The notes under the pieces: model-generated
Databases searched by the model: none
What the model saw: only the letters and a program-made list of their open reading frames with translations
What the model was told of the DNA's origin: nothing
Shown here: positions 42,487-51,240 of the stretch, in pieces
How positions within the stretch are numbered: the stretch's first letter is position 1
How the letters are laid out: the number at the start of each line of letters is the position of its first letter
Position numbers and translations under genes: made by a program
Source: Planctomycetaceae bacterium
GTDB taxonomy: Bacteria > Planctomycetota > Planctomycetia > Pirellulales > Pirellulaceae
DNA length: 60,257 nt
Direction: 5' to 3'
Assembly (NCBI GenBank): GCA_002724245.1
Contig: PBOG01000029.1
Span: 1 to 60,257, forward strand

Positions 42487-44163
42487 ATGGGAAGACACGC
42501 GATCCTGATCTGTGGTCTGGTGCTCAGCACGACGCGACTATTCCCCTGGTCTTGCATGGCAGCGAACGCAGTACCACCGTCTTTGCCAACGCGGGTGGAT
42601 GTAACGGACTGTGGTGCGGTTGCCGATGGTGTGACAGATTCCCTGCCAGCGATCCAGCAGGCGTTGAATCAAGTCCAGGCGGCAGGGGGGGGAGTTGTCT
42701 TTTTTCCTGCCAGCGAGAAACCCTACCTCGTGCGCGGAACGATACAGGTTCGCGGCAGCGGTACGGTTTTGTCGGGTACTGGGGCGACAATCAAGTTGGC
42801 GGATGGCGCTGCCAACGGTACCCGTCAGCAGCGGACGACTGCGAGCCAGGTGCACGTCATTCACATCGCCGGCACACCGCAGGAACCTGTGCGGAATGTA
42901 CAACTGCTGGGCCTTGCGATCGATGCGAACATCTACCAGCAGGCTGATTATTACAACCCCCGCGCGGTAGTCGCGGAATACGCCAGCCGGCTACTGGTCC
43001 GTGACGTAAAAATTGTCCGGGCGTTCGTGGGGTTGGATTTTGGTGCCGGATCGAGTCACTGCGAAGCTCGCGATTGCGTGATTGAAGACTGGACCGAAGA
43101 TGCTTTCGATGCTAGTGGCGATGCGGATAAAGGATCGGGTGCGATAACAACACACATCACGTTCTTGCGTTGTCACGCGCGACATGCGCCCAACTCGACA
43201 GGCAACGCCTGGGAAATCGAAGATGGCGTGCGACATATCCGTGTTGAGGACTGTTCGGTGAGCGATGTTCCGCAAGGTAATGCGTTTGGGATTCGCAATC
43301 ACTGGGCGGCCGGGCCGGTTGACGTGTCTCGGGATATTCAGCTTCGACGAGTGCAGATCACGGCAGTTGGGGGTAAATATGGGATTTATAGTCACAGCGC
43401 CCCACGCGATCAGTTTCCTCAAAATCGGCTGGTCGATGTGCGCCTTTACGATGTCTTCTGTGACGCGCCTGTTCTTTTCTACGGACCCCTCGAGCGGGTT
43501 GAAATTGAAGGTGGACGATTCGGTGCTCTCCATTTCGGCTGGGATTACGGAGCCAAGAATCGACCGGAACCGGGTGGGCCACGCCCTTTAGAGGAGACCC
43601 GTGTTCGTATCGGCAACACACAGGTCAGCCACCTTGATCTGAATGCGACCGGGGGAGATTTTACGTTGCAGAATGTGCTTGTCTTGGCGCAGGGTGAAAA
43701 GGGCTTGCCACAGGCGCTGCGCATTCGCGGCGGTGCGGGTCGAGTACGCATTGTCAATTGTACCGTGACGGGAGCACGGACTGCGGGAGTTGACCTGCGA
43801 CAGGGAGCGGCTCCCCAGATGGTGAATTCAATCATCTGGGGAAATGCAGACGCGTTTCGTGTTGTGGATTCAGGGGGGATGCTCAGCCATTGCTGTATTC
43901 AAGGCGGAGTTCCGGAAGCGCTGGAGGACCAGGGTGGCAATTTTGCCGACGATCCACTTTTCATCAGGGGGCCATACGGCCCCTGTTACCTGACCCGTGG
44001 CAGGGTGGGGCAATCCGTGGCCAGTCCTTGCATCGACGCGGGTTCCGAATTGGCGGCATTCGCAGGACTAGATGAACGGACGACACGGCGCGACAATCTA
44101 CCCGACAGGGGAGCGGTTGATGTCGGTTTTCATCAGCGCATACCGCTGCCACGGCGCCCGTAA
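42487..44163 (+). CDS. Secreted right-handed beta-helix protein (pectate-lyase-3 superfamily)
   Basis: A 558-residue exported protein with a signal (AILICGLVLSTTRLFPWSC). It opens with VDVTDCGAVADGVTDSLPAI, the standard entry of pectate-lyase-3/GH28-type beta-helices, then QQALNQVQAAGGGVVFFPAS and GTIQVRGSGTVLSGTGATIK. Repeating parallel-beta coils follow (CEARDCVIEDWTEDAFDAS; IRVEDCSVSDVPQGNAFGIR; RIVNCTVTGARTAGVDLRQG). The C-terminal DPLFIRGPYGPCYLTRG and SPCIDAGS segment is common in planctomycete beta-helix proteins. Likely a glycosidase, lyase or epimerase on uronate-rich polymers; catalytic residues are not assigned. It diverges from the Sec-HEAT gene across 180 bp. Confidence 0.9.
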   Translation: MGRHAILICGLVLSTTRLFPWSCMAANAVPPSLPTRVDVTDCGAVADGVTDSLPAIQQALNQVQAAGGGVVFFPASEKPYLVRGTIQVRGSGTVLSGTGATIKLADGAANGTRQQRTTASQVHVIHIAGTPQEPVRNVQLLGLAIDANIYQQADYYNPRAVVAEYASRLLVRDVKIVRAFVGLDFGAGSSHCEARDCVIEDWTEDAFDASGDADKGSGAITTHITFLRCHARHAPNSTGNAWEIEDGVRHIRVEDCSVSDVPQGNAFGIRNHWAAGPVDVSRDIQLRRVQITAVGGKYGIYSHSAPRDQFPQNRLVDVRLYDVFCDAPVLFYGPLERVEIEGGRFGALHFGWDYGAKNRPEPGGPRPLEETRVRIGNTQVSHLDLNATGGDFTLQNVLVLAQGEKGLPQALRIRGGAGRVRIVNCTVTGARTAGVDLRQGAAPQMVNSIIWGNADAFRVVDSGGMLSHCCIQGGVPEALEDQGGNFADDPLFIRGPYGPCYLTRGRVGQSVASPCIDAGSELAAFAGLDERTTRRDNLPDRGAVDVGFHQRIPLPRRP

Positions 44164-44256
44164 GACCCGCCGGTTTCCAGGGACGGCAGGGCAGTCGACT
44201 GGCAGGCTTGACTTGCTGCTTGCGGTGCCGGTTGATTGGGTGATCTGGCAAGCTGT

Positions 44257-45753
44257 TCAGGGAGTGTCGTACCAGTACGAGTACAGGCCACTGCGACACA
44301 GTGTGAAACGCAAGTGGACCAGCTGGCCTTTCAAATCGATGATGTTGCCACGTTTCCAGGCGACTTCCGCACGTCGCTCGTCACGTGTGATTGGTACGGA
44401 AACAGCGAGGACGTCTCCATTGGAGTTCAACGCTTCGATCTGCAGGTGTCCGTGTTTGCGCACTGCGACGTTGACGCGCAAACGGCCGCCCGGAAGCACA
44501 CATGGGCGGGTTGTCAGTTTCCCCGGTGTTTCGCCCGCATCGAGAGAAAGAAACCCATCGCGGCGCAATATGGCCAGACAAATGGCCCCAGCGTCAGGGA
44601 CATAATCTTCGTAACTCGGGTCATTCCCGGATCCTACGAATGCGTATTGTTTGATGCCGGTGTAATAAAAGAAGAGCTCGTCATTGTGAACCACCGGTGC
44701 GGAGGGGCCGATGATCGTTTGGATGTCGTAGGCACCGGCACCCAACGGCGAAGCGGACAGGAAAGGCTCCCGCTGCCCGACCCGCTGCCAGTTCTTCAAG
44801 TCGCGGCTGCACGCCATCTGGATGTTGTAGAAACCTGTGTAGTCACCATATTTGCGTACCAGCCCAAGGATGTAGGGAGAGAGGTTCAGTTTGTCGAATC
44901 CGGGCCAATCGGTGGGGACTTTGCCAGTGTGGTGGTACATCGAAGGCAACCCGATGTACAGACCTTCGTAGTGGAACAATCCCATGTTGTAGATTTGTAC
45001 ACTGTAGTGTTCCGGTGTGTTGTATTCCGTTTGTTTGAGTGTGGGGTTTGCCAGCCGTTCGACGATCCTTCGTCGGCCGATTGTCTGGTCGAGGTCGTCG
45101 GCGTGAAAGACGACACCGTAGTCCTTCCAGTTGGTGAAGTCACGACTCGTGGCGACGGCCACGGACCGGCCGTAGGGACCACTGCGTTTCACGGTGTGAA
45201 TGAAGAGTCCGTGCTGTGGATCGTAACTGAAATTACCTTCGTCAGAACTTTGGATGGCAGGCGTTTCGAGCTGGGTCCAGGTGATTCCGTCTGGTGAGAT
45301 CGCAAATCCGCGATTCAGCAGGGCCGCCTTAAATCGCCGCGCCGGGTCCGGATCGTGGGGGTCGTAGACGGCCATGCGGACGGGCAGATTGAGCTTTGGA
45401 CCTGGTTGCCAGTTGAGACCGTCCGGACTCTGCCAGAATTGCTGCTCAGACCCCAGTATCCAGAATTTGTACCGTTTTTGCTGCGGGTCCCAGACCGGTG
45501 CTGTCCGCGTCTGCAGTGTATCTTTGGGGTTGGGGCTGCGAATCACCGCGCCAACTTTCCGTGGCTGGTGGAGTTTGCGCTGCAGGCCTTCGATTGTTGC
45601 GATCCCATGGTCATCCAGGAACAGTTGCCGTTGCCCGGGAGGTACTGTCAAGATCTGGTCGTCGGCAGTGAGTGAATGGCAAGTTAGAAGTACGATGAGG
45701 CAGCTCAGCGGGCACCGCCAGGAGAATCTCTGCGGATAGCGTGGGTGAGTCAT
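44257..45753 (-). CDS. Secreted five-bladed propeller glycosidase-like protein
   Basis: A 498-residue exported protein in the GH32/GH43-like fold. ATG 45753 has GGAG upstream and starts a signal (CPLSCLIVLLTCHSLTA); the longer frame to 46089 would run into the divergent gene and is rejected. Blades include QRQLFLDDHGIATIEGLQR, RTAPVWDPQQKRYKFWIL, SPDGITWTQLETPAI and VATSRDFTNWKDYGV. The C-terminal beta-sandwich (LTTRPCVLPGGRLRVNV, LVHLRFTLCRSGLYSYW) matches the pseudogene relic at 12980-13289. Probably acts on oligosaccharides; acidic catalytic residues were not proven. Confidence 0.88.
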   Translation of the reverse strand: MTHPRYPQRFSWRCPLSCLIVLLTCHSLTADDQILTVPPGQRQLFLDDHGIATIEGLQRKLHQPRKVGAVIRSPNPKDTLQTRTAPVWDPQQKRYKFWILGSEQQFWQSPDGLNWQPGPKLNLPVRMAVYDPHDPDPARRFKAALLNRGFAISPDGITWTQLETPAIQSSDEGNFSYDPQHGLFIHTVKRSGPYGRSVAVATSRDFTNWKDYGVVFHADDLDQTIGRRRIVERLANPTLKQTEYNTPEHYSVQIYNMGLFHYEGLYIGLPSMYHHTGKVPTDWPGFDKLNLSPYILGLVRKYGDYTGFYNIQMACSRDLKNWQRVGQREPFLSASPLGAGAYDIQTIIGPSAPVVHNDELFFYYTGIKQYAFVGSGNDPSYEDYVPDAGAICLAILRRDGFLSLDAGETPGKLTTRPCVLPGGRLRVNVAVRKHGHLQIEALNSNGDVLAVSVPITRDERRAEVAWKRGNIIDLKGQLVHLRFTLCRSGLYSYWYDTP

Positions 45754-45952
45754 AGCAAAGTACTCCAGGAAAATAGTCGTGAGTCGTAGGTTGCGACGGG
45801 GACGTAGTGGCCGTGTCCAGTTGGCGCAGTCGCTGCCGTCAGGCGGTCCTGGTAGGATGGCCAGGCCTGTATGGTACCGGCTGTTCAACCTACCTGAACC
45901 GGACCGCGGTGCAACCAGGATGTAGAGAGCCTCATTTATTTGGGAGAGACCG

Positions 45953-47032
45953 ATGCGGATTGCTGGCGTTTGCGCGTTTGTTGTTGGTGTTCTGTTGTCT
46001 CTGGCAGCGAGGGGCACGGCCCAACAGGCGTTGGAGCCTTCGGTCAGGCCGCTGGAAAATCGAACGATTGTAGCTGACGGCCGACACAACGCCTTTGCGT
46101 CACTGGCCCACTGGCGTGGCAGGTATTGGTTAGCTTTTCGGAAAGGAACCGGACACGTGGCCCGTGATGGCGACCTGGTTGTTTTGCATTCTCAAGACAC
46201 CAAGAGGTGGGCCCAGACAGGGTCCTGGGATGTGGCCGGGGATGATCGCGATGCCCAGTTACTGGTGACCAAAGAGCGTCTATTTCTGTACATCAACAGC
46301 CTCGATCAAGGAGGGTTTCATGTTTCCGTGACATTTACCGATGATGGCCACCATTGGAGTGAACCACAGCCGGTATACCGACCAGGGTTTATTCTCTGGA
46401 AGCCAGTCGTACACGCGGGGCGTTTGTATGCCGGCGCACATCGTCCGGGCGCAGCGGCGCATCGGCTTGCGCATCTCGTGAACTCGCGGGACGGAATTAC
46501 GTGGGAGCAGATCTCCACAATTCGGGCGGGACAAGGCGAGAGCGAAACTTCGCTCTCTTTTGCTGCGCAGGGACGCGTGACGGCGTTTCTTCGTTCGCAA
46601 GTGACCGTGGGCGGGTTTATTCTTGAATCATTACCTCCTTATCAGCAATGGAGTCAGCGCCCTGCGGGAGTGCATTTGTCTGGCCAGTCCGTATACACAT
46701 TTGACGGTGTGACCTATTTGATTTCACGCCTGCTTCGCTATACGCCAGCGGCAGAGGCTGTCGCTACACGGGCAGAGGTTGCTGGCCGTCCCATTGATCA
46801 AGCGACGATGGTCTACACCTATGACAAGGGCCGCTTGAACCCGTATTGCATGCTGGGGCCATTGGAGGGGAATCACGACAGTTCTTACGCTACGGCAGTG
46901 CGAGACGGCGACGCCATGCTGGTTGTTTATCACCGTTCAGGCCACGAATACGGTGGGGAATTTCGCGCCAAGGATTCGGCGGATCTCTGGCTGGCACGCG
47001 TTCCGCTGCGTCCAGCCAAACACGCACCGTAA
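45953..47032 (+). CDS. Secreted propeller protein (BNR/sialidase-like)
   Basis: A 359-residue exported protein (signal IAGVCAFVVGVLLSLAARGTA). It has weak propeller repeats: HNAFASLAHWRGRYWLAFRK, SQDTKRWAQTGSWDV, TFTDDGHHWSEPQPV, NSRDGITWEQI and YATAVRDGDAMLVVYHRSG. The Asp-box pattern is partly degenerate. It is divergent from the GH-like propeller gene (199-bp shared upstream region) and converges on the TPP enzyme. A role in glycan handling is inferred from neighbours. Confidence 0.87.
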   Translation: MRIAGVCAFVVGVLLSLAARGTAQQALEPSVRPLENRTIVADGRHNAFASLAHWRGRYWLAFRKGTGHVARDGDLVVLHSQDTKRWAQTGSWDVAGDDRDAQLLVTKERLFLYINSLDQGGFHVSVTFTDDGHHWSEPQPVYRPGFILWKPVVHAGRLYAGAHRPGAAAHRLAHLVNSRDGITWEQISTIRAGQGESETSLSFAAQGRVTAFLRSQVTVGGFILESLPPYQQWSQRPAGVHLSGQSVYTFDGVTYLISRLLRYTPAAEAVATRAEVAGRPIDQATMVYTYDKGRLNPYCMLGPLEGNHDSSYATAVRDGDAMLVVYHRSGHEYGGEFRAKDSADLWLARVPLRPAKHAP

Positions 47033-47053
47033 TCGCCTGTCGGTGTGACGGCC

Positions 47054-47067
47054 GCCTGGTGTCAGGC
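47054..47067. terminator. Small hairpin at the end of the propeller gene
   Basis: GCCTG-GTGT-CAGGC forms a perfect 5-bp stem 21 nt after the propeller stop. It overlaps the end of the convergent TPP-enzyme gene. No T run is present. Confidence 0.3.
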
Positions 47068-48732
47068 AGGCGCGCCGTGTTGGGACTCAAACAACGCTCG
47101 CGGTCCGGGTTCCATGATCGGTAATGGAACGTGCAACGGTACATCGATTACAGTGGGGTGTTCCGACTGGATTGCTTGCCCCAGTACTGTGGTCAGCTCG
47201 TTCCAGGATGTGACTCGGCTGCCTGTCGCGCCAAAGGACTGCGCCAGTGCGACAAAGTCCGGGTTCACCAGATCGACCTCGTGGGCGTGGCCATAGCGTT
47301 CCGTTTGCTGCGGCTTGAGAACTCCGTATGAATTGTTATTGAAGATGACCACGACCAGCGGAATGTTGAATTGCACCGCGGCTGCCAGCTCTTGACAGTT
47401 AAACAAGAATCCGCCGTCGCCAGTGAGGACCACGACCGGGCGATCCGGGCGAGCTAGTTTGGCCCCGATGCCGGCGGGGAGCCCAAACCCCAGAGTGCAA
47501 AAGCCCCAGGGGTAGACGTAGTTGCGTGGTTCATAACAGTCAAGCAACCGGCGACACCAGTAAGCACCGATACAGAGGTCGTTGACGATGACTGCTTCAC
47601 GTGGCAGTCCGGCTTGCAGTGATTCCACCAGTTGCATGCCGTCCGGTGCCAGCGACCGGCAGTCGGCGATGATATTCTCCCTGAGCTCGCTGACTTCGGC
47701 GGATCGTGTCAGGTCAGGATCACTGGCGTCGGATGCGAGTTCGTGGTGCAAGGCTCGCAGCGCTTCCCGGGCATCACTCAAGACCGGTATAGTCGGTGCC
47801 AGGTTCCGGCCTATTTCTGCTGCATCGACTTCAATGTGGATCAGCACTTCAGGGATGGTTAGTTTCCAGTCACACGCTTCTTCCTGGGTGAATCGCGTGC
47901 CTACGGCCAACAGCGCGTCACAGCGTTTCAGATAGTTTTGTGCCAGTGGATGCACGAGTGCCGAGCCGGCCGAAAGGGGATGGTCTTCTGGAAAGACCCC
48001 TTTTCCCAGGACCGTGGAAAAGACCGGCGCCCCCAGTTGTTCCGCCAGTTGGCGAAGTTCGGTCACCGCGTTACTGCTGATGACACCGTTGCCAGCCCAA
48101 ATGACGGGGCGCTGTGCTGCACGCAAGGCGGCCGCGGCGCGTGTAATCGCAGCGGAATCGGGCTGCAGACGCTCTGGAATAAATGCCTGCGGAAAGGAGG
48201 TGTCGGCAGATCCGTCCAAGACATCACAGGGAATTTCAATAGCCGAAGGACGTGGCCTGCCGGTAAGCATTTGTGCAAAGGCCTCGTGCATGACGTCTGG
48301 AATCTCCTCGACTGTGCTGGCGCGGGCACACCAACGGGTCACCGGGCTGACACAGCCAAGCTGGTCGCGGCATTCGTGGATATACCCTTTCTCTTTCCCA
48401 ATCGCCTCAGAGGGAATCTGGCTGGCGACACAGAGTACGGGCGAGGAGTCACAATAGGCTGTTCCCAGCGGTGTCGAGACGTTGAGAAATGCTGGGCCGG
48501 AAGTGCTCAGGCAGACGCCAACTTTGCCACTGGCACGTGCGTATCCATCCGCCATGAATGCGGCACCTTGTTCGTGGCGACAGAGGATGTGTCGAATGCG
48601 CCCATCGCTCCGGAGTGCTTCGTACACGCTCAAATTGTGCGCTCCGGGAATGCCGAAGACGGTATCCACACCGTGAGACACCAGGCTTTGGACGACCGCT
48701 TCACCACCGGTCAAACGCGTTTTTTGAGCCAT
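47062..48732 (-). CDS. Thiamine-diphosphate enzyme of the acetolactate-synthase family
   Basis: A 556-residue TPP-dependent decarboxylase/synthase. The N-terminal PYR domain has VDTVFGIPGAHNLSVYEAL and the activating Glu in RHEQGAAFMADGYARASG. The central domain has RPVIWAGNGVISS. The C-terminal PP domain has the TPP/Mg motif GDGGFLFNCQELAAAV ending in FNNNSYG. The pattern is closer to catabolic relatives (2-oxoacid decarboxylases such as guanidino-oxopentanoate type, or sulfoacetaldehyde-type enzymes) than to biosynthetic IlvB, and no small-subunit gene is adjacent. The substrate is not assigned. ATG 48732 is preferred over GTG 48768. Confidence 0.92.
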   Translation of the reverse strand: MAQKTRLTGGEAVVQSLVSHGVDTVFGIPGAHNLSVYEALRSDGRIRHILCRHEQGAAFMADGYARASGKVGVCLSTSGPAFLNVSTPLGTAYCDSSPVLCVASQIPSEAIGKEKGYIHECRDQLGCVSPVTRWCARASTVEEIPDVMHEAFAQMLTGRPRPSAIEIPCDVLDGSADTSFPQAFIPERLQPDSAAITRAAAALRAAQRPVIWAGNGVISSNAVTELRQLAEQLGAPVFSTVLGKGVFPEDHPLSAGSALVHPLAQNYLKRCDALLAVGTRFTQEEACDWKLTIPEVLIHIEVDAAEIGRNLAPTIPVLSDAREALRALHHELASDASDPDLTRSAEVSELRENIIADCRSLAPDGMQLVESLQAGLPREAVIVNDLCIGAYWCRRLLDCYEPRNYVYPWGFCTLGFGLPAGIGAKLARPDRPVVVLTGDGGFLFNCQELAAAVQFNIPLVVVIFNNNSYGVLKPQQTERYGHAHEVDLVNPDFVALAQSFGATGSRVTSWNELTTVLGQAIQSEHPTVIDVPLHVPLPIMEPGPRALFESQHGAPA

Positions 48733-48945
48733 GTTGCTTGATTTTCTCTGAAGTGACGTTTGGGACACAGACTAGCCGTTCTTTCTAGCAAGGGTGATTC
48801 GCCGCGGCCAGTCTGGGTTTGCAGGGGATGGCCGCCCTGGGGGTTTTCTTGCCGGGGGGCTACAATAACACATCAAAGAATGCGGATATTTGTGGTCGCT
48901 GCTTGCCACAGGCCCGTGCACCGATACTTGCCAGTGAATCAGGGT

Positions 48946-51198
48946 ATGCCTGACAACTCGAATTGTGATCCGACTGCTTCTCCGCTGACACGGCGCAGGT
49001 GGTTGCGCGCCGGCGGGGCGGGTACGCTCGGTACCGCGTTGGCGACCGGTCTGGTGGGGCCGGTAGCAGCTCGTATTCCTGCCCAAAACGGTCCCTCTTT
49101 TGGACGGGCCAGGTCCTGTATTCTGGTGTTCCTGTCTGGCGGCCATCCTCAGCACGAGACCTTTGATCCCAAGCCGGAAGCGGCAGCGGAGATGCGTGGC
49201 CCGTTCCAGCCGATTGATACCAATGTGCCAGGTATTCAGTTCTCTGAGTTACTCCCCCGCACCGCTCGTATTGCCGACCGTTTGTGCACCGTCCGATCCT
49301 TCGCGACCGATGATAACACCCACGGCAGCAGTGCCTATTACTACTACACCGGGACGAACAAGATTCGCGGTGGCTTGCCTTTGGGGAAAACCGATCGAGC
49401 TGCCGACCGCCTCGTTGATTGGCCGTCGATTGCATCGATTGTGGGCAAGTTGCGTCCCAGTGTGGACTCTCCATTTTCTACCGTGATTATCCCCGAACTA
49501 ATCCTTAACAACCCGGGTTATTTATTCGCCGGGCAGGATGGTGGATTCATGGGACGCGGATGGGATCCGCAGGTGTTTCAATGTGATCCCTCTCGGCCTC
49601 GTTATCAGATTGACACGCTTGGTCTGGGAGAGGAACTTTCGGCAGGTCGTTTGGCGCGGCGGCGCGAGCTGCTCTCCCATCTCAGCGGGCATTTCGGCGG
49701 CGGCGGGAAAAGTCCGCTGGTGGCAACATTTGCGCGACACATTCAGCAGGCGTTCGAGGTCTTGATGTCCGGTCCGGCGCGGACCGCGTTTGACTTGAGT
49801 CAGGAAGAGGACCGTCTGCGCGATCTGTACGGGCGGAACCACTTCGGCCAGAGTTTGTTGCTGGCACGCCGCCTGGTCGAGACCGGTGTTCGTTTTGTCC
49901 AAGTGAATTGGCCGCGGGAACCGGGGGACTTGTCGGTCGGAAACCCTGTCTGGGATACCCATTTCGACAACGCAGGTCGCTGCCGTGATACCCTTTGTCC
50001 TCCATTTGACCTGGGGTTTTCCACGCTGATCAGCGATCTTGAGACGCGCGGTCTGCTCGACGAAACACTCGTGGTGGTACTGGGAGACTTCGGACGCACT
50101 CCGAAGATCAATCAGAATGGTGGTCGTGATCATTGGGGGCCCGTCATGAGCGGCTTGCTGGCAGGTGCTGGTATTGCCACGGGGCAAGTGGTCGGTGCCA
50201 GCGATCGCAACGGCGCCTACCCTACGGATCGGCGTATTCAGCCCGAAGAACTTGCTGCGACATTGTTCCATTTGCTCGGGATCGATCCCCACACTCACAT
50301 CGAGGTCGCGGGTAGACCTTTCCAGATCAGCACCGGGGAAATCGTTGCAGAGGTGCTGGGATCAGGTCCAGTGACTGGCGCGCGGACAGAGGCTGGTGGT
50401 CGCATTGCTGGCTTACCCGATTTTGATCGCGGCCCGCTTACCAATGGCGATTTTGACCATGGCCAGATTCTCGCAGGACGTTTGGGTTTAGCGGATCACT
50501 GGGTGGCGCGGCCAGCCTGGGATGTGGAGCGGCCGGACACGTTTTCGGTGGCCAGCATGGTCCTTTTGGATACGCCGGAAACCCAGAAGAAAAAGGTGGC
50601 CCAGATTGGATTTGGGCAGGGAACGCAGGTTGCCGCTGGTTTGATCAAGCCGGGGCAGACGGCGCTACTGGCTCAGGAGATCTACAACCAGAGACCTGGT
50701 CGCTACACGTTCCAGGTACGGCTTGCCGGTATTGTCGACCCTGAGTTTGCAGCCCAGTGGCACCGTCATTTTCGTACCCGCATTGTGATCTTTCGGTTTA
50801 CTGATCTAACGCGTGATGTGGGCCAAATCGCGGAGTTGGCGACAACCGAAGTCGATCTGCGTTTTAATGCCCCAGCTGCCGATTGGCAGGTCAGCCGAAT
50901 GTTGAAGGACCAGCAAGGGGGAGCTGGTGAATTACACAAAGGAATTGGAGTGGCCGTGATCGTCGAGAAAACGGGCGCGGCCATTGACCTGAAGAAGGCG
51001 GGATGCAAATTTGCCGCGGTACGAGTGTTGCGCGCGCGCGTTCGTTTTCTTCCCCGAGATTTTGCGTTTTCTAACTACGACCGCAACCGTGATGGTCGCC
51101 TCGATCGTGATGAGGCACCTTCCTTTCTGGCTGCTGATTTTGCGGAACTTGACCGTAATGGTGATGGGTTCCTGGAACCGGCCGATCTTGACGACTAG
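48946..51198 (+). CDS. DUF1501 protein with C-terminal beta domain and EF-hands
   Basis: A 750-residue Tat-exported protein. ATG 48946 opens a signal (LTRRRWLRAGGAGTLG); an upstream ATG at 48880 is also possible. Residues ~50-490 are a DUF1501 domain: LVFLSGGHPQHETFDPKPEA, FSELLPRTARIADRLCTVRS, LLLARRLVETGVRFVQVNW, VVVLGDFGRTP and NGGRDHWGPVMSGLLAGAG. A ~180-residue beta domain follows, and the C-terminus has a calcium-binding EF-hand pair (YDRNRDGRLDRDEAP; LDRNGDGFLEPADL). Unlike the two edge copies it has no DUF1549/1553 partner. It lies 42 bp before the baeRF gene. Confidence 0.9.
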   Translation: MPDNSNCDPTASPLTRRRWLRAGGAGTLGTALATGLVGPVAARIPAQNGPSFGRARSCILVFLSGGHPQHETFDPKPEAAAEMRGPFQPIDTNVPGIQFSELLPRTARIADRLCTVRSFATDDNTHGSSAYYYYTGTNKIRGGLPLGKTDRAADRLVDWPSIASIVGKLRPSVDSPFSTVIIPELILNNPGYLFAGQDGGFMGRGWDPQVFQCDPSRPRYQIDTLGLGEELSAGRLARRRELLSHLSGHFGGGGKSPLVATFARHIQQAFEVLMSGPARTAFDLSQEEDRLRDLYGRNHFGQSLLLARRLVETGVRFVQVNWPREPGDLSVGNPVWDTHFDNAGRCRDTLCPPFDLGFSTLISDLETRGLLDETLVVVLGDFGRTPKINQNGGRDHWGPVMSGLLAGAGIATGQVVGASDRNGAYPTDRRIQPEELAATLFHLLGIDPHTHIEVAGRPFQISTGEIVAEVLGSGPVTGARTEAGGRIAGLPDFDRGPLTNGDFDHGQILAGRLGLADHWVARPAWDVERPDTFSVASMVLLDTPETQKKKVAQIGFGQGTQVAAGLIKPGQTALLAQEIYNQRPGRYTFQVRLAGIVDPEFAAQWHRHFRTRIVIFRFTDLTRDVGQIAELATTEVDLRFNAPAADWQVSRMLKDQQGGAGELHKGIGVAVIVEKTGAAIDLKKAGCKFAAVRVLRARVRFLPRDFAFSNYDRNRDGRLDRDEAPSFLAADFAELDRNGDGFLEPADLDD

Positions 51199-51240
51199 CC
51201 AGACGAACCGTGTTTGCGGTGCCACTGGAGCGAATGAAAA

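Noticed and set aside
44236-45297. 353-codon plus-strand ORF
   Set aside because: Antisense to the propeller glycosidase gene, whose minus-strand protein has signal and blade motifs.
45754-46089. N-terminal extension of the propeller glycosidase frame
   Set aside because: It overlaps the divergent 45953 gene and lacks domain content. ATG 45753 has a ribosome-binding site and signal peptide.
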